From an uncultured Prevotella sp. (GTDB taxonomy: Bacteria; Bacteroidota; Bacteroidia; Bacteroidales; Bacteroidaceae), in NCBI GenBank assembly GCA_905372445.1, contig CAJPPF010000046.1, forward strand, positions 1 to 14,205: DNA of 14,205 nt, read 5' to 3'. The notes beneath the pieces were generated by a model. It saw nothing but the letters and a program-made list of their open reading frames with translations, was not told where the DNA came from and ran no database searches. A program made the position numbers and the translations under genes. Shown piece by piece: positions 1 through 6,137 of the stretch (positions are counted from its first letter, which is position 1; each line of letters opens with the position of its first letter).

Positions 1-18
1 TGCTCAACAATCGAACAA

Positions 19-53
19 AATCAGTCAAGGACTCTAATGACCGATTCGGGTTT
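19..53. repeat. Inverted pair of the window's 20-bp dispersed repeat, forming a hairpin
   Basis: Positions 19-28 (aatcagtcaa) are the reverse complement of the core of a repeat seen again near the tRNA gene, and 34-53 is a forward copy (tctaatgaccgattcgggtt). The two can fold as aatcagtca against tgaccgatt, with 8 of 9 pairs and a loop of about ten bases. The hairpin lies at the 3' end of the ABC ATPase gene and reaches its stop codon, so it could also act as a transcription terminator. There is no clear T-run. That role is a guess; the sequence similarity to the copies at 5356, 5793 and 5884 is direct observation. Confidence 0.4.
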
Positions 54-1527
54 AATTCTCTGAACGTGTTGCCTGGCGAGCCAAATAAGTGAATACATGC
101 TCCATGTCAGGTTGCTTGAATTCCTGCTTCAATGCGTCAGGAGTTCCTATGGCTTTGATTTTGCCGTCAACCATTATCGATATTCGATCGCAATACTCTG
201 CCTCATCCATGTAATGTGTAGTGACGAAGACCGTTATTCCTCGAGAGGACGCATCATATATCAGCTCCCAGAACTGCCGGCGCGTGGCAGGGTCGACACC
301 ACCCGTAGGTTCATCAAGAAAGACCACTCCCGGCTCATGGAAGATGCTTACCGAAAAAGCCAGTTTCTGCTTCCAGCCCAACGGCAGACTTTTCACTAAT
401 GTATTCGCATGATCAGAAAAACGAAGCTGATTCAGCAGCTCATCCGTCTTGCGCTCTATATCATCGTCACGCATGCCGTATATACCTGCGAAGAGCCTGA
501 TGTTCTCTGCCACCGTAAGGTCTTCATACAGTGAGAACTTCTGACTCATATAACCGATATGTTGCTTTATCTTCTCATACTCCGTGCTGATATCATATCC
601 CACCACACGCCCGGTGCCACCGCTGGGCTGGCTCAATCCTGTCAGCATGTGCATGGCTGTAGTCTTGCCCGCACCGTTGGCACCAAGGAAACCGAATATC
701 TCGCCTTTCTTCACTTTGAAACTTATATCCTCGACCGCATGGAACGCTCCGAACGCTTTCACGAGATGCTCTACCTCTATGACGTTGTCGGAATCGGGTT
801 CGCTGTCAGCCTCTCCGGCGTCCTCACCTCCCACTCTTTCTATAGCCGGAGGATTGAAGACATCCCTAAACTCATTTAGTATTTCATCTGCTGTGCCAAC
901 TCCTTTCACCTCGCCTTCCGACAGAAAAGCGACCCGCTCACAAAGTCGGACTTCATCAATGTAAGGCGTTGAGGCTACGATAGTGATGTCACGCTCGTTG
1001 AGTTGAAGAAGCAGTTCCCACAATTCCTTACGGCTGACGGGGTCAACACCTGTTGTCGGTTCATCGAGGAAAAGCACGCTCGGCTTATGAACCAAGGCAC
1101 AGCAGAGAGCGAGTTTCTGTTTCATTCCGCCCGAAAGAGCACCAGCCTTGCGATTCTTGAAACGTTCTATCTGCGAATAGATGGCTTTTATCGAGTCGTA
1201 GTTCTCCGCAACGGTTGTACCGAAGAGCGTAGCGAAAAAGTTGAGGTTCTCCTCGACGGTAAGGTCCTGATACAGCGAGAAGCGTCCCGGCATATATCCG
1301 ACGCGCCGGCGTATCTCCGTCATCTGGTTCACCACATCAAAGCCGCCAATCGTGGCACTACCTGAATCGGGCAACAGCAAGGAGCAGAGTATACGATACA
1401 TAGATGTCTTGCCTGCCCCATCGGGACCAATGATACCGAACACCTCGCCCCTGCCGACTGAAAGACTGACATCTCTCAACGCCTGCACACTATCATAGTG
1501 CTTGCTTATGTTGCGTATTTCTATCAT
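52..1527 (-). CDS. YbhF-type efflux ABC transporter ATPase with two fused nucleotide-binding domains
   Basis: This cytoplasmic ATPase should power a drug or small-molecule export pump together with the adaptor and outer-membrane channel encoded upstream. About 491 residues hold two complete ABC domains, at about 1-225 and 248-475, joined by an acidic linker (GGEDAGEADSEPDSDN). Domain 1 has Walker A GPDGAGKTS (34-42), signature LSGGM and Walker B FLDEPTTGVDP, but its switch histidine is replaced (ASTPYIDE). Domain 2 has Walker A GANGAGKTT (Lys288), a weak signature LPLGW, FLDEPTGGVDP and an intact TTHYMDE. The same pattern occurs in E. coli YbhF, which is somewhat longer (about 578 aa, from memory). 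I chose ATG at 1527 (MIEIRN). A GTG at 1551, in a GTGA overlap with the adaptor's stop, would add eight residues and cannot be excluded. No permease follows within the 51 bp left in the window. Confidence 0.93.
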   Translation of the reverse strand: MIEIRNISKHYDSVQALRDVSLSVGRGEVFGIIGPDGAGKTSMYRILCSLLLPDSGSATIGGFDVVNQMTEIRRRVGYMPGRFSLYQDLTVEENLNFFATLFGTTVAENYDSIKAIYSQIERFKNRKAGALSGGMKQKLALCCALVHKPSVLFLDEPTTGVDPVSRKELWELLLQLNERDITIVASTPYIDEVRLCERVAFLSEGEVKGVGTADEILNEFRDVFNPPAIERVGGEDAGEADSEPDSDNVIEVEHLVKAFGAFHAVEDISFKVKKGEIFGFLGANGAGKTTAMHMLTGLSQPSGGTGRVVGYDISTEYEKIKQHIGYMSQKFSLYEDLTVAENIRLFAGIYGMRDDDIERKTDELLNQLRFSDHANTLVKSLPLGWKQKLAFSVSIFHEPGVVFLDEPTGGVDPATRRQFWELIYDASSRGITVFVTTHYMDEAEYCDRISIMVDGKIKAIGTPDALKQEFKQPDMEHVFTYLARQATRSEN

Positions 1528-1547
1528 TGCTTCGTTATAATGCCTCG

Positions 1548-2480
1548 TCACAACTTAACCTCACCATACATTCCAATCTTCACAAATCCGTCGTTGCGGA
1601 ACCTCACCTTTACGGCATATACCAAGTCGGCGCGCTCGTCGGCAGTGAGTATGGTCTTAGGAGTAAACTCCGAACGGTTGGAAATCCATGTTATCACACC
1701 GTCATATTCACGTCTTTCGTTGCGCCCGAAATCAGCCTTCACTCTCACCTTCTGACCTATCTTGATGTCCTTCAGCTGTATTGAGGTGACATAAGCGCGA
1801 ATATACATCTGTTCTGTGTTTGCCACCTTAATGAGCGGTCTTCCGACAGCAACGAACTCACCTTGTTCTGCATACTTCTCAAGGACGGTGCCCGTTATTG
1901 GCGATACAATGTCTGCATTCTTTATCTGGTCGGCGAGTTGTCGCTTCTGAGCCTCCACTCCCACGACTTTGGCTTTAACTGCCCGAACCTGATCTGCCAT
2001 CGACGAGTTGTTGCTCCTGATTTGATCGCGCGTGGCATTCAACTGGCTACGGAGCACTTTTATCTGGTTGTTTATATCATCCAATTGCTTGCGTGGCACG
2101 GCACCATCATTCACCAGTGCCGTAAAGCGCTTCTGTTCACTAAGCGCATTTTCTATCTGCTGAGTGATTGACGCGAGCTGTTTCTGCATGTCAAGACGGC
2201 GACTGCTTGCCATTGCTGCCGTAGCATCAAGCTGCATACGTGCTGCATTGAGTTCATCCTGCTTCTGCAATAACTGATAGACATCGATATTGCCAACTTT
2301 CTCATTGGCTTTAATCGTCTGCCCTTCGACGACATTAAAGTTTTTCAGTTCGCCGGTTGCTTTAGCCGACACGGTCACTTCCGTAGCTTCGAAAGTACCT
2401 GTCGCGTCGAACGCTGTTTCTTTTTTCCCACAGGCAGCCAGTAATAAAATGACGTATGTGAGCATGATTATCTTTTTCAT
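1548..2480 (-). CDS. HlyD/YbhG-family periplasmic adaptor (membrane fusion) lipoprotein
   Basis: The protein (310 aa) is the periplasmic adaptor that would join the inner-membrane ABC pump to the TolC-type channel. It begins with a lipoprotein signal, MKKIIMLTYVILLLAAC, with a lipobox LAAC and lipidated Cys17. Next come a short beta/lipoyl-like half (about 25-65, with EVTVSAKATGELKNFNVVEGQ), a long Gln/Lys/Ala-rich helical hairpin (about 70-180, predicted coiled coil), a second lipoyl half (NADIVSPITGTVLEKYAEQGEFVAVGRP is the region's core) and a beta-barrel domain near the C terminus. E. coli YbhG and similar adaptors are usually anchored by an uncleaved helix; lipid anchoring is common in Bacteroidetes. 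The gene starts 11 bp after the TolC-type gene ends, and its TGA overlaps the possible GTG of the ATPase gene, so the three are probably one transcript. Confidence 0.9.
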   Translation of the reverse strand: MKKIIMLTYVILLLAACGKKETAFDATGTFEATEVTVSAKATGELKNFNVVEGQTIKANEKVGNIDVYQLLQKQDELNAARMQLDATAAMASSRRLDMQKQLASITQQIENALSEQKRFTALVNDGAVPRKQLDDINNQIKVLRSQLNATRDQIRSNNSSMADQVRAVKAKVVGVEAQKRQLADQIKNADIVSPITGTVLEKYAEQGEFVAVGRPLIKVANTEQMYIRAYVTSIQLKDIKIGQKVRVKADFGRNERREYDGVITWISNRSEFTPKTILTADERADLVYAVKVRFRNDGFVKIGMYGEVKL

Positions 2481-2491
2481 ATATATAGGAA

Positions 2492-3760
2492 TTATTCGTT
2501 GACAGAAAATTTAAGGTTATATATCTCTCTGAGCATGTCTATCTCATGAATTGCCTTCTGCACCTTGGCAGCATTCTCATTGTTTATCTCGCGTATGAGA
2601 CCCGTTACATCGATTATTCCATGACCAAGTTTCGACTCGGCAGTCTTGCGCACATTACCTCGGAGAGTTATTATCTCGTCGTCACGCTTCATCATTTCTC
2701 GATAACGTATTATATCAGCATTCTGCTGCATCTGCTCCATATCATTATTGAAAAGGAATACCTCTCGGGCGTTGTCTGCCATATCGCGCTGCATCCGCAA
2801 CTTGGTTTTGTCGGCAGAGCGCGTATATAGCGCACCGATATTCCATGAGAGCTTTATTCCTGCAATGCCGTTGAGACTCCATTCATGGCGCATCATATCA
2901 TCAAACATATTCAGTCCCGGATAGCCATAATAACCTTGGGCAAACAGCCCGAGTTTAGGCATAAGCTGCGAATTTAACGCTTTCTCCTGCGCATCAGCCA
3001 ACCGTTTCTGGGCATTGAACAGCCGAAGTTCCGGGCGGTTTTGCACATAATTCACTTCCACAGCATTGGGTTTTACAGGACTGTTCATCTCTATTCCACA
3101 GAATATGCTTAGCATCTGCCGGAGAGTATTACGCTGCGACTTCATGCTTTCGTTCTGCTGCATGGCGTTAAGCCGTTCAGCCTTGACATTATCCAAATCG
3201 CTTGTGGCAGCAGTGCCCATTTTTACCATGCTCGTCAACTGCCGTTCGCTCGACATCAACAGTTCCTGCACATAGTCGTTGAGAGTTATCTGTTCGTCGA
3301 AAAGCAACAGAGCGAAATACATATCGTTCACACGCTTGCGCACATTATACATATTCACCTCGTTCTGTGCCGACCGGACATTTCCCTGCTCGCGAGCAAT
3401 ATATTTCTGACTGCTTATGGCTCCACCATCGAAAATGGTCTGCTGCAGATCCAGTCCTACACGATACTGGTCCTTCTTAAGTCCTTTCACGTCAAGTCCC
3501 ATCTTCTCAAACATACCATACATTGACTCCGGCCACGCAGCAACATCACTATGATAAGTAGCTTGTGCCGATGCTGCTATCTGCGGCAGCCAGCCCTTAC
3601 CGATGTTCTTCACCGTCATAGCAGTAGTCGTAGCTATAAGGTCGTATTGCCTTATAAGCGGATAATTCTGCTCGGCAGCGCGCTGGCATTCGTCTAATGT
3701 CTGCGCATTGACACCTATGGCAAACGCAAGCATTACAAATATAAGATTCTTCTTTTTCAT
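2492..3760 (-). CDS. TolC-family outer-membrane efflux channel
   Basis: This 422-residue protein is an outer-membrane factor that would give the ABC pump an exit duct through the outer membrane. A typical signal peptide (MKKKNLIFVMLAFAIGVNAQ) is followed by TLDECQRAAEQNYPLI, the classic start of a TolC-family (OEP) domain. The body is mainly long amphipathic helices rich in Gln, Asn, Arg and Met, in the two-fold arrangement of the family. Conserved-looking strand segments include the QTIFDGG and IKLSWNIG stretches. Length is normal. It is the first gene of the operon and is preceded by a TAnnTTTG promoter at 3784-3816. It lies divergent from an AraC-type regulator, so induction by that regulator is plausible. 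The substrate cannot be read from the sequence. Confidence 0.92.
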   Translation of the reverse strand: MKKKNLIFVMLAFAIGVNAQTLDECQRAAEQNYPLIRQYDLIATTTAMTVKNIGKGWLPQIAASAQATYHSDVAAWPESMYGMFEKMGLDVKGLKKDQYRVGLDLQQTIFDGGAISSQKYIAREQGNVRSAQNEVNMYNVRKRVNDMYFALLLFDEQITLNDYVQELLMSSERQLTSMVKMGTAATSDLDNVKAERLNAMQQNESMKSQRNTLRQMLSIFCGIEMNSPVKPNAVEVNYVQNRPELRLFNAQKRLADAQEKALNSQLMPKLGLFAQGYYGYPGLNMFDDMMRHEWSLNGIAGIKLSWNIGALYTRSADKTKLRMQRDMADNAREVFLFNNDMEQMQQNADIIRYREMMKRDDEIITLRGNVRKTAESKLGHGIIDVTGLIREINNENAAKVQKAIHEIDMLREIYNLKFSVNE

Positions 3761-3783
3761 ACAATTCTTTTTGTTTCACATTA

Positions 3784-3816
3784 CAAAGATAGTTCTTATC
3801 CCCACCAAATGAGCAA
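3784..3816 (-). promoter_or_regulatory. Candidate promoter of the efflux operon (Bacteroidetes type)
   Basis: Read on the minus strand, TATCTTTG (3791-3784) matches the Bacteroidetes -7 element TAnnTTTG. A TTG at 3816-3814 lies 22 bp upstream, and a TTTG at 3809-3806 lies 14 bp upstream; the first fits the -33 element better. Transcription would start near 3777, giving a very short leader before the TolC-type start codon at 3760. The -7 match is good, the -33 match only fair. Confidence 0.55.
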
Positions 3817-3838
3817 TATAATAGACTGAAAATATTGC
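3813..3838. promoter_or_regulatory. Inverted repeat overlapping the efflux promoter (possible operator)
   Basis: GCAATAT (3813-3819) and ATATTGC (3832-3838) are perfect 7-bp arms separated by 12 bp. The left arm overlaps the proposed -33 element of the efflux operon. Placement and symmetry suit a regulator site, but a short AT-rich dyad can occur by chance. Confidence 0.3.
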
Positions 3839-3842
3839 CCTT

Positions 3843-3912
3843 TTGTACGATTTTAGATATTTCTTGTAGGATTTTCAATCAGAATTACTAAATTTACAGA
3901 TAAATCGTACAA
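3843..3912. promoter_or_regulatory. Long-spaced inverted repeat TTGTACGATTT / AAATCGTACAA (possible AraC-type operator)
   Basis: TTGTACGATTT (3843-3853) recurs as its exact reverse complement AAATCGTACAA (3902-3912), an 11-bp perfect match with centres about 59 bp apart. The left arm is upstream of the proposed -33 element of the regulator gene, and the right arm covers its likely transcription start and ends just before the Shine-Dalgarno-like AAGGAAA. This fits autoregulation by a dimeric AraC-family protein that could also act on the divergent efflux promoter. It is inferred only from position and symmetry. Confidence 0.45.
3864..3896 (+). promoter_or_regulatory. Candidate promoter of the AraC-family regulator gene
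   Basis: TTG (3864-3866) and TAAATTTA (3889-3896) approximate the Bacteroidetes -33 and -7 elements (TAnnTTTG, last base differing) with a 22-bp spacer. Transcription would begin near 3903, inside the right arm of the long-spaced inverted repeat. Confidence 0.4.
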
Positions 3913-3927
3913 TAAGGAAACTTCACT

Positions 3928-4806
3928 ATGGGCAATTACAAGAAAATAAATGCTTTCTCATTGACACCGGTTGACATAAAGCATATAGTCGGCGACTTGA
4001 ATAACATATTCTTTAACGACAGCATTATAGTAGTTCCAAAAGCTTCGCCACGGTCGGAAAATTTCCTACGCGAAGGCGAGATTTATCACCTCGTAGAACC
4101 TCGCATTGTCACAGTACTACAAGGTAGTGGCGATATCTACATCAACCTCGAGGAGTATCATATCGAAAAAGGAACGGTAATAACAGCTGGTCCGGATATG
4201 ATTCTTGAAGTTCGCCATATGTCGTCCGATGCGCTGGCATATGCAATTATCTTCCGCGAAGAAATCAGTATCGACAACGAAATAGTAGTGGATACAACAG
4301 GCGAAGAGTTGGACCGGATACTAAGAATGATATATTTAATATGGGACATTGTTCATATGACTCCATTCCGCAGTGCCACAATAAACCATCTCTCAAAAGC
4401 AATCTTAAGCGAAATCGGATATATAAAAAAGAATAAAGAACAGACCGACAGCAACATTCACCTGGCAAGACAACAGGAGATGTTCACAAAGTTCAAACAA
4501 TTAGTGAGCACACACTGCGACCATGAACGTAATATCCCATTCTATGCCGAGCAACTGATGATTACGCCTCATCATCTTTCCGCAATCATAAAGAAAGTGA
4601 GCGGACAGAGCGTTATGTACTGGATTAACCGTTCAACCATACAAAAAGCAAAAATGTTGCTCACAACAACAAATCTTATGGTATATGAAGTTGCCAACCG
4701 ATTACATTTTCCTACAGATTCAGCATTTTCAAAGTTCTTCAAACGAGAAGTAGGCACTACACCACGACAATACCAGATAGAAAAGCACACTACCAACATA
4801 TTGTAA
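3928..4806 (+). CDS. AraC-family transcriptional regulator, divergent from the efflux operon
   Basis: This 292-residue cytoplasmic DNA-binding protein probably regulates the divergent efflux operon and perhaps itself. The N-terminal half (about 1-170) contains a cupin-like stretch (VTVLQGSGDIYINLEEYHIEKG is its core), usual for effector binding. The C-terminal 100 residues (about 185-288) are an AraC DNA-binding domain with two helix-turn-helix units. The first is around IPFYAEQLMITPHHLSAIIK. The second is the family signature with DSAFSKFFKREVGTTPRQY. The start ATG at 3928 is preceded by AAGGAAA (3914-3920) at good spacing. The effector is unknown. The N-terminal domain is less certain than the C-terminal one. 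Confidence 0.92.
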   Translation: MGNYKKINAFSLTPVDIKHIVGDLNNIFFNDSIIVVPKASPRSENFLREGEIYHLVEPRIVTVLQGSGDIYINLEEYHIEKGTVITAGPDMILEVRHMSSDALAYAIIFREEISIDNEIVVDTTGEELDRILRMIYLIWDIVHMTPFRSATINHLSKAILSEIGYIKKNKEQTDSNIHLARQQEMFTKFKQLVSTHCDHERNIPFYAEQLMITPHHLSAIIKKVSGQSVMYWINRSTIQKAKMLLTTTNLMVYEVANRLHFPTDSAFSKFFKREVGTTPRQYQIEKHTTNIL

Positions 4807-5080
4807 AATCAAACATGAAAATACACGGTTGGAAAATAATACTACTGTAAAAACAGACGACAAGTCCAACATAAATACGAGAGTTCGGGATAAAAACGGT
4901 CTTGTAAAAATCACAGACATCTTATCCATAACTTGACGCATGGTAAAGAAAATTCATCATCGTTATTTTTTACGAAATAGAAAACCACAGGCAACGGTTT
5001 GCCAAGTCCACATGACATAAAACCACCTCTTCGAGAACCGATAAGAGCAGAAAACAACTTCATTCCTTGCTTTTTCTCTC

Positions 5081-5168
5081 AAAAAGCGGCGGTTCTTTAT
5101 GCTGAAAACGGCAGTTGTATCAGCAAGAAACGCAGGTTTTAGCGTCAAGAAACGGCGGTTCTTGAACC
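5081..5168. repeat. Four tandem 22-bp units around AAGAAACGGCGGTTCTT
   Basis: Units at 5081-5102, 5103-5124, 5125-5146 and 5147-5168 share the same 22-bp register. The fourth starts aagaaacggcggttctt, and the first reads aaaaagcggcggttctt. The middle two are more diverged (aaaacggcagtt; agaaacgcaggttt). The core is itself nearly palindromic (AAGAA-A-CG-G-CG-G-TTCTT, 7 of 8 pairs), so each unit could bind a dimer or form a small hairpin. Not a CRISPR array, because there are no spacers. Function unknown. Confidence 0.65.
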
Positions 5169-5333
5169 TGACTCTCATTTTTATCGTCATTAAAAAACTA
5201 TATTACACTGATTATCAGCATCTTTTGTGTAATGCCAAAAATAAGCGTTTTTGTCACCAAATGACAATGTGCTGGTAAATATCAGTTGTATGTGTGATCA
5301 GAACAGCCTTTTTGTTAATTTTAATTTTCTACG

Positions 5334-5376
5334 TTGATAACAAAAACGCACTGCACTCTATTGCCCGATTGGGAGT
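5334..5376 (+). repeat. Dispersed repeat copy, left of the tRNA gene
   Basis: This stretch matches 5861-5903 at 34 of 43 positions without gaps. The best-conserved part is tctattgcccgattgggagt against tctattgactgattgggggt. The two copies lie on the same strand on either side of the tRNA gene. Confidence 0.5.
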
Positions 5377-5412
5377 AAAATACCCACCTGCATAATAGCG
5401 ATCTGAATCAAG

Positions 5413-5425
5413 CCCTCAATCAGTC
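5413..5425 (-). repeat. Partial inverted copy of the dispersed repeat
   Basis: The reverse complement gactgattgaggg matches 12 of 13 bases of the core gactgattggggg at 5890-5902. It lies inverted relative to the copy ending at 5376, about 36 bp away. Confidence 0.35.
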
Positions 5426-5462
5426 CGTCGGCAAGTAAAATCCGTTTTTTTCGAGTAAAAAT

Positions 5463-5493
5463 TTTGTTATCTCATACATTTACATTAACTTTG
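5463..5493 (+). promoter_or_regulatory. Promoter of the tRNA-Pro gene
   Basis: TTTG (5463-5466), a 19-bp spacer, and TAACTTTG (5486-5493) form an almost ideal Bacteroidetes promoter (TTTG, then TAnnTTTG). Transcription would start near 5500, about 15 nt before the mature tRNA. Confidence 0.8.
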
Positions 5494-5514
5494 CAACAGA
5501 AAACACATCGGTAT

Positions 5515-5588
5515 CGGGATGTGGCGCAGTTGGTTAGCGTACGCGTCTGGGGGGCGTGTGGTCGCCAGTTCGAGTCTGGTCATCCCGA
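5515..5588 (+). tRNA. tRNA-Pro, anticodon GGG
   Basis: All arms fold. The acceptor CGGGATG/CATCCCG is fully paired, with the C1-G72 pair typical of bacterial tRNA-Pro. The D-stem is GCGC/GCGT and the anticodon stem CGCGT/GCGTG, each with wobble pairs. The anticodon loop CTGGGGG puts GGG at 5549-5551. The T-arm is GCCAG-TTCGAGT-CTGGT and the discriminator is A5588. The CCA end is not encoded. The gene stands alone, with its own promoter just upstream. Confidence 0.96.
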
Positions 5589-5698
5589 CAAAAGCAAGGT
5601 TAAACGCTTGACTACCAGCTATTTACGGCTCACCAAGAGTTCTAAGATCGGCGAAAAAATCGGCGAATGGCTGTTTACTTATACAAAGATTCTCAATA

Positions 5699-5757
5699 GG
5701 GCATTTCACTCAAAAATTTAATAAATGCCTCAAAAAAAATTTTATTCCAAGAATAAA
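5699..5757 (+). terminator. Pair of hairpins downstream of tRNA-Pro (possible terminator)
   Basis: GGCATTT (5700-5706) pairs with AAATGCC (5723-5729), followed by TC, eight A and a short T stretch. A second hairpin, TTTATTC-CAA-GAATAAA (5741-5757), follows at once. They lie about 110 bp past the tRNA end and could stop its transcript. There is no standard GC-rich stem with a T-tail, so the role is tentative. Confidence 0.3.
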
Positions 5758-5792
5758 CGAACGGCACTCGACGAGATTGTTTGCAGAGATTT

Positions 5793-5812
5793 ACCTCAAA
5801 TCGGTCAATAGA
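5793..5812 (-). repeat. Dispersed repeat copy, minus orientation
   Basis: The reverse complement tctattgaccgatttgaggt matches the copy at 5884-5903 at 17 of 20 positions. The two copies face opposite ways, 71 bp apart. Confidence 0.45.
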
Positions 5813-5860
5813 TTCATAACAGATTTTGTCTGATTATGCAGTAGGAAAGCTCTTTTTTCT

Positions 5861-5903
5861 TTGATAATAAAACAGCACCGCGGTCTATTGACTGATTGGG
5901 GGT
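5861..5903 (+). repeat. Dispersed repeat copy, right of the tRNA gene
   Basis: Same-strand partner of 5334-5376 (34 of 43 identical). Its last 20 bases, tctattgactgattgggggt, are close to the consensus of all copies in the window. Confidence 0.5.
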
Positions 5904-5991
5904 TACCAAGCCTATATCAAACCACACTCTCTTCCTGACGAAAAGAGATGAAAAACGGGATATGACTTACAGATCTAATCATACACGAATT

Positions 5992-6026
5992 ATCAATCCA
6001 CCTATGGAGTTCACAGGTGGATTGAT
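5992..6026. repeat. Perfect 12-bp inverted repeat (hairpin) downstream of the hmu operon
   Basis: ATCAATCCACCT (5992-6003) and AGGTGGATTGAT (6015-6026) are exact complements around an 11-base loop. No T-run follows on either strand, though the stem is strong enough to be a terminator or an RNA 3'-end stabiliser for the minus-strand hmu transcript, whose last gene ends 112 bp away. Confidence 0.55.
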
Positions 6027-6073
6027 TTGTGAAAACAGTGTTGCCTATTTGGGAAGAATATACTTCTGTTTAT

Positions 6074-6136
6074 CCCAAACATATACAAAACCGTTTTTAT
6101 TCTATTGGTGTAAAAGTGATTTTATATATGTTTGGG
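6074..6136 (-). terminator. Large hairpin directly after the last hmu gene (possible terminator)
   Basis: CCCAAACATATA (6074-6085) and TATATGTTTGGG (6125-6136) are perfect complements. After one mismatch, four further A-T pairs (6087-6090 with 6120-6123) extend the stem to 16 pairs around a 29-base loop. The right arm starts one base beyond the HmuV stop codon, so the operon's transcript would carry this fold at its end. No T-tail is present, so it may protect the mRNA end rather than terminate. Confidence 0.45.
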
Positions 6137-6137
6137 G

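Larger units (their letters stand above)
4807..5514. other. Intergenic region between the regulator gene and the tRNA gene
   Basis: About 700 bp of AT-rich sequence. Apart from the 22-bp tandem array (5081-5168), the dispersed-repeat copies near 5334-5376 and 5413-5425, and the tRNA promoter, I see nothing coding. Short open frames exist on the minus strand (for example 5190-4963), but their composition reflects the repeats. No clear terminator for the regulator gene was found. Confidence 0.6.
5589..6137. other. Intergenic region between the tRNA gene and the hmu operon end
   Basis: About 550 bp without a convincing gene. It contains a duplicated ATCGGCGAA (about 5646-5667), several hairpins, and two copies of the dispersed repeat in inverted orientation (5793-5812 and 5861-5903). 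An open frame running through the tRNA into this region (to about 5721) has no start site or family support. Confidence 0.55.

Noticed and set aside
3597..3878. A minus-strand open frame of 93 codons across the regulator/efflux spacer
   Set aside because: It covers both promoters and the inverted repeats and overlaps the TolC-type gene's start in another frame.
5081..5168. CRISPR array
   Set aside because: The units are contiguous with no spacers, are too short, and there are no cas genes.
4963..5190. A 75-codon minus-strand open frame rich in Arg and Phe with two KNRRFL motifs
   Set aside because: It runs through the 22-bp tandem array, which explains the repeated motif. No ribosome site, domain or operon context supports it.
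5464..5721. An 85-codon plus-strand open frame through the tRNA gene
   Set aside because: It reads across the tRNA promoter and the whole mature tRNA, which are strongly supported; the rest has no recognised family.
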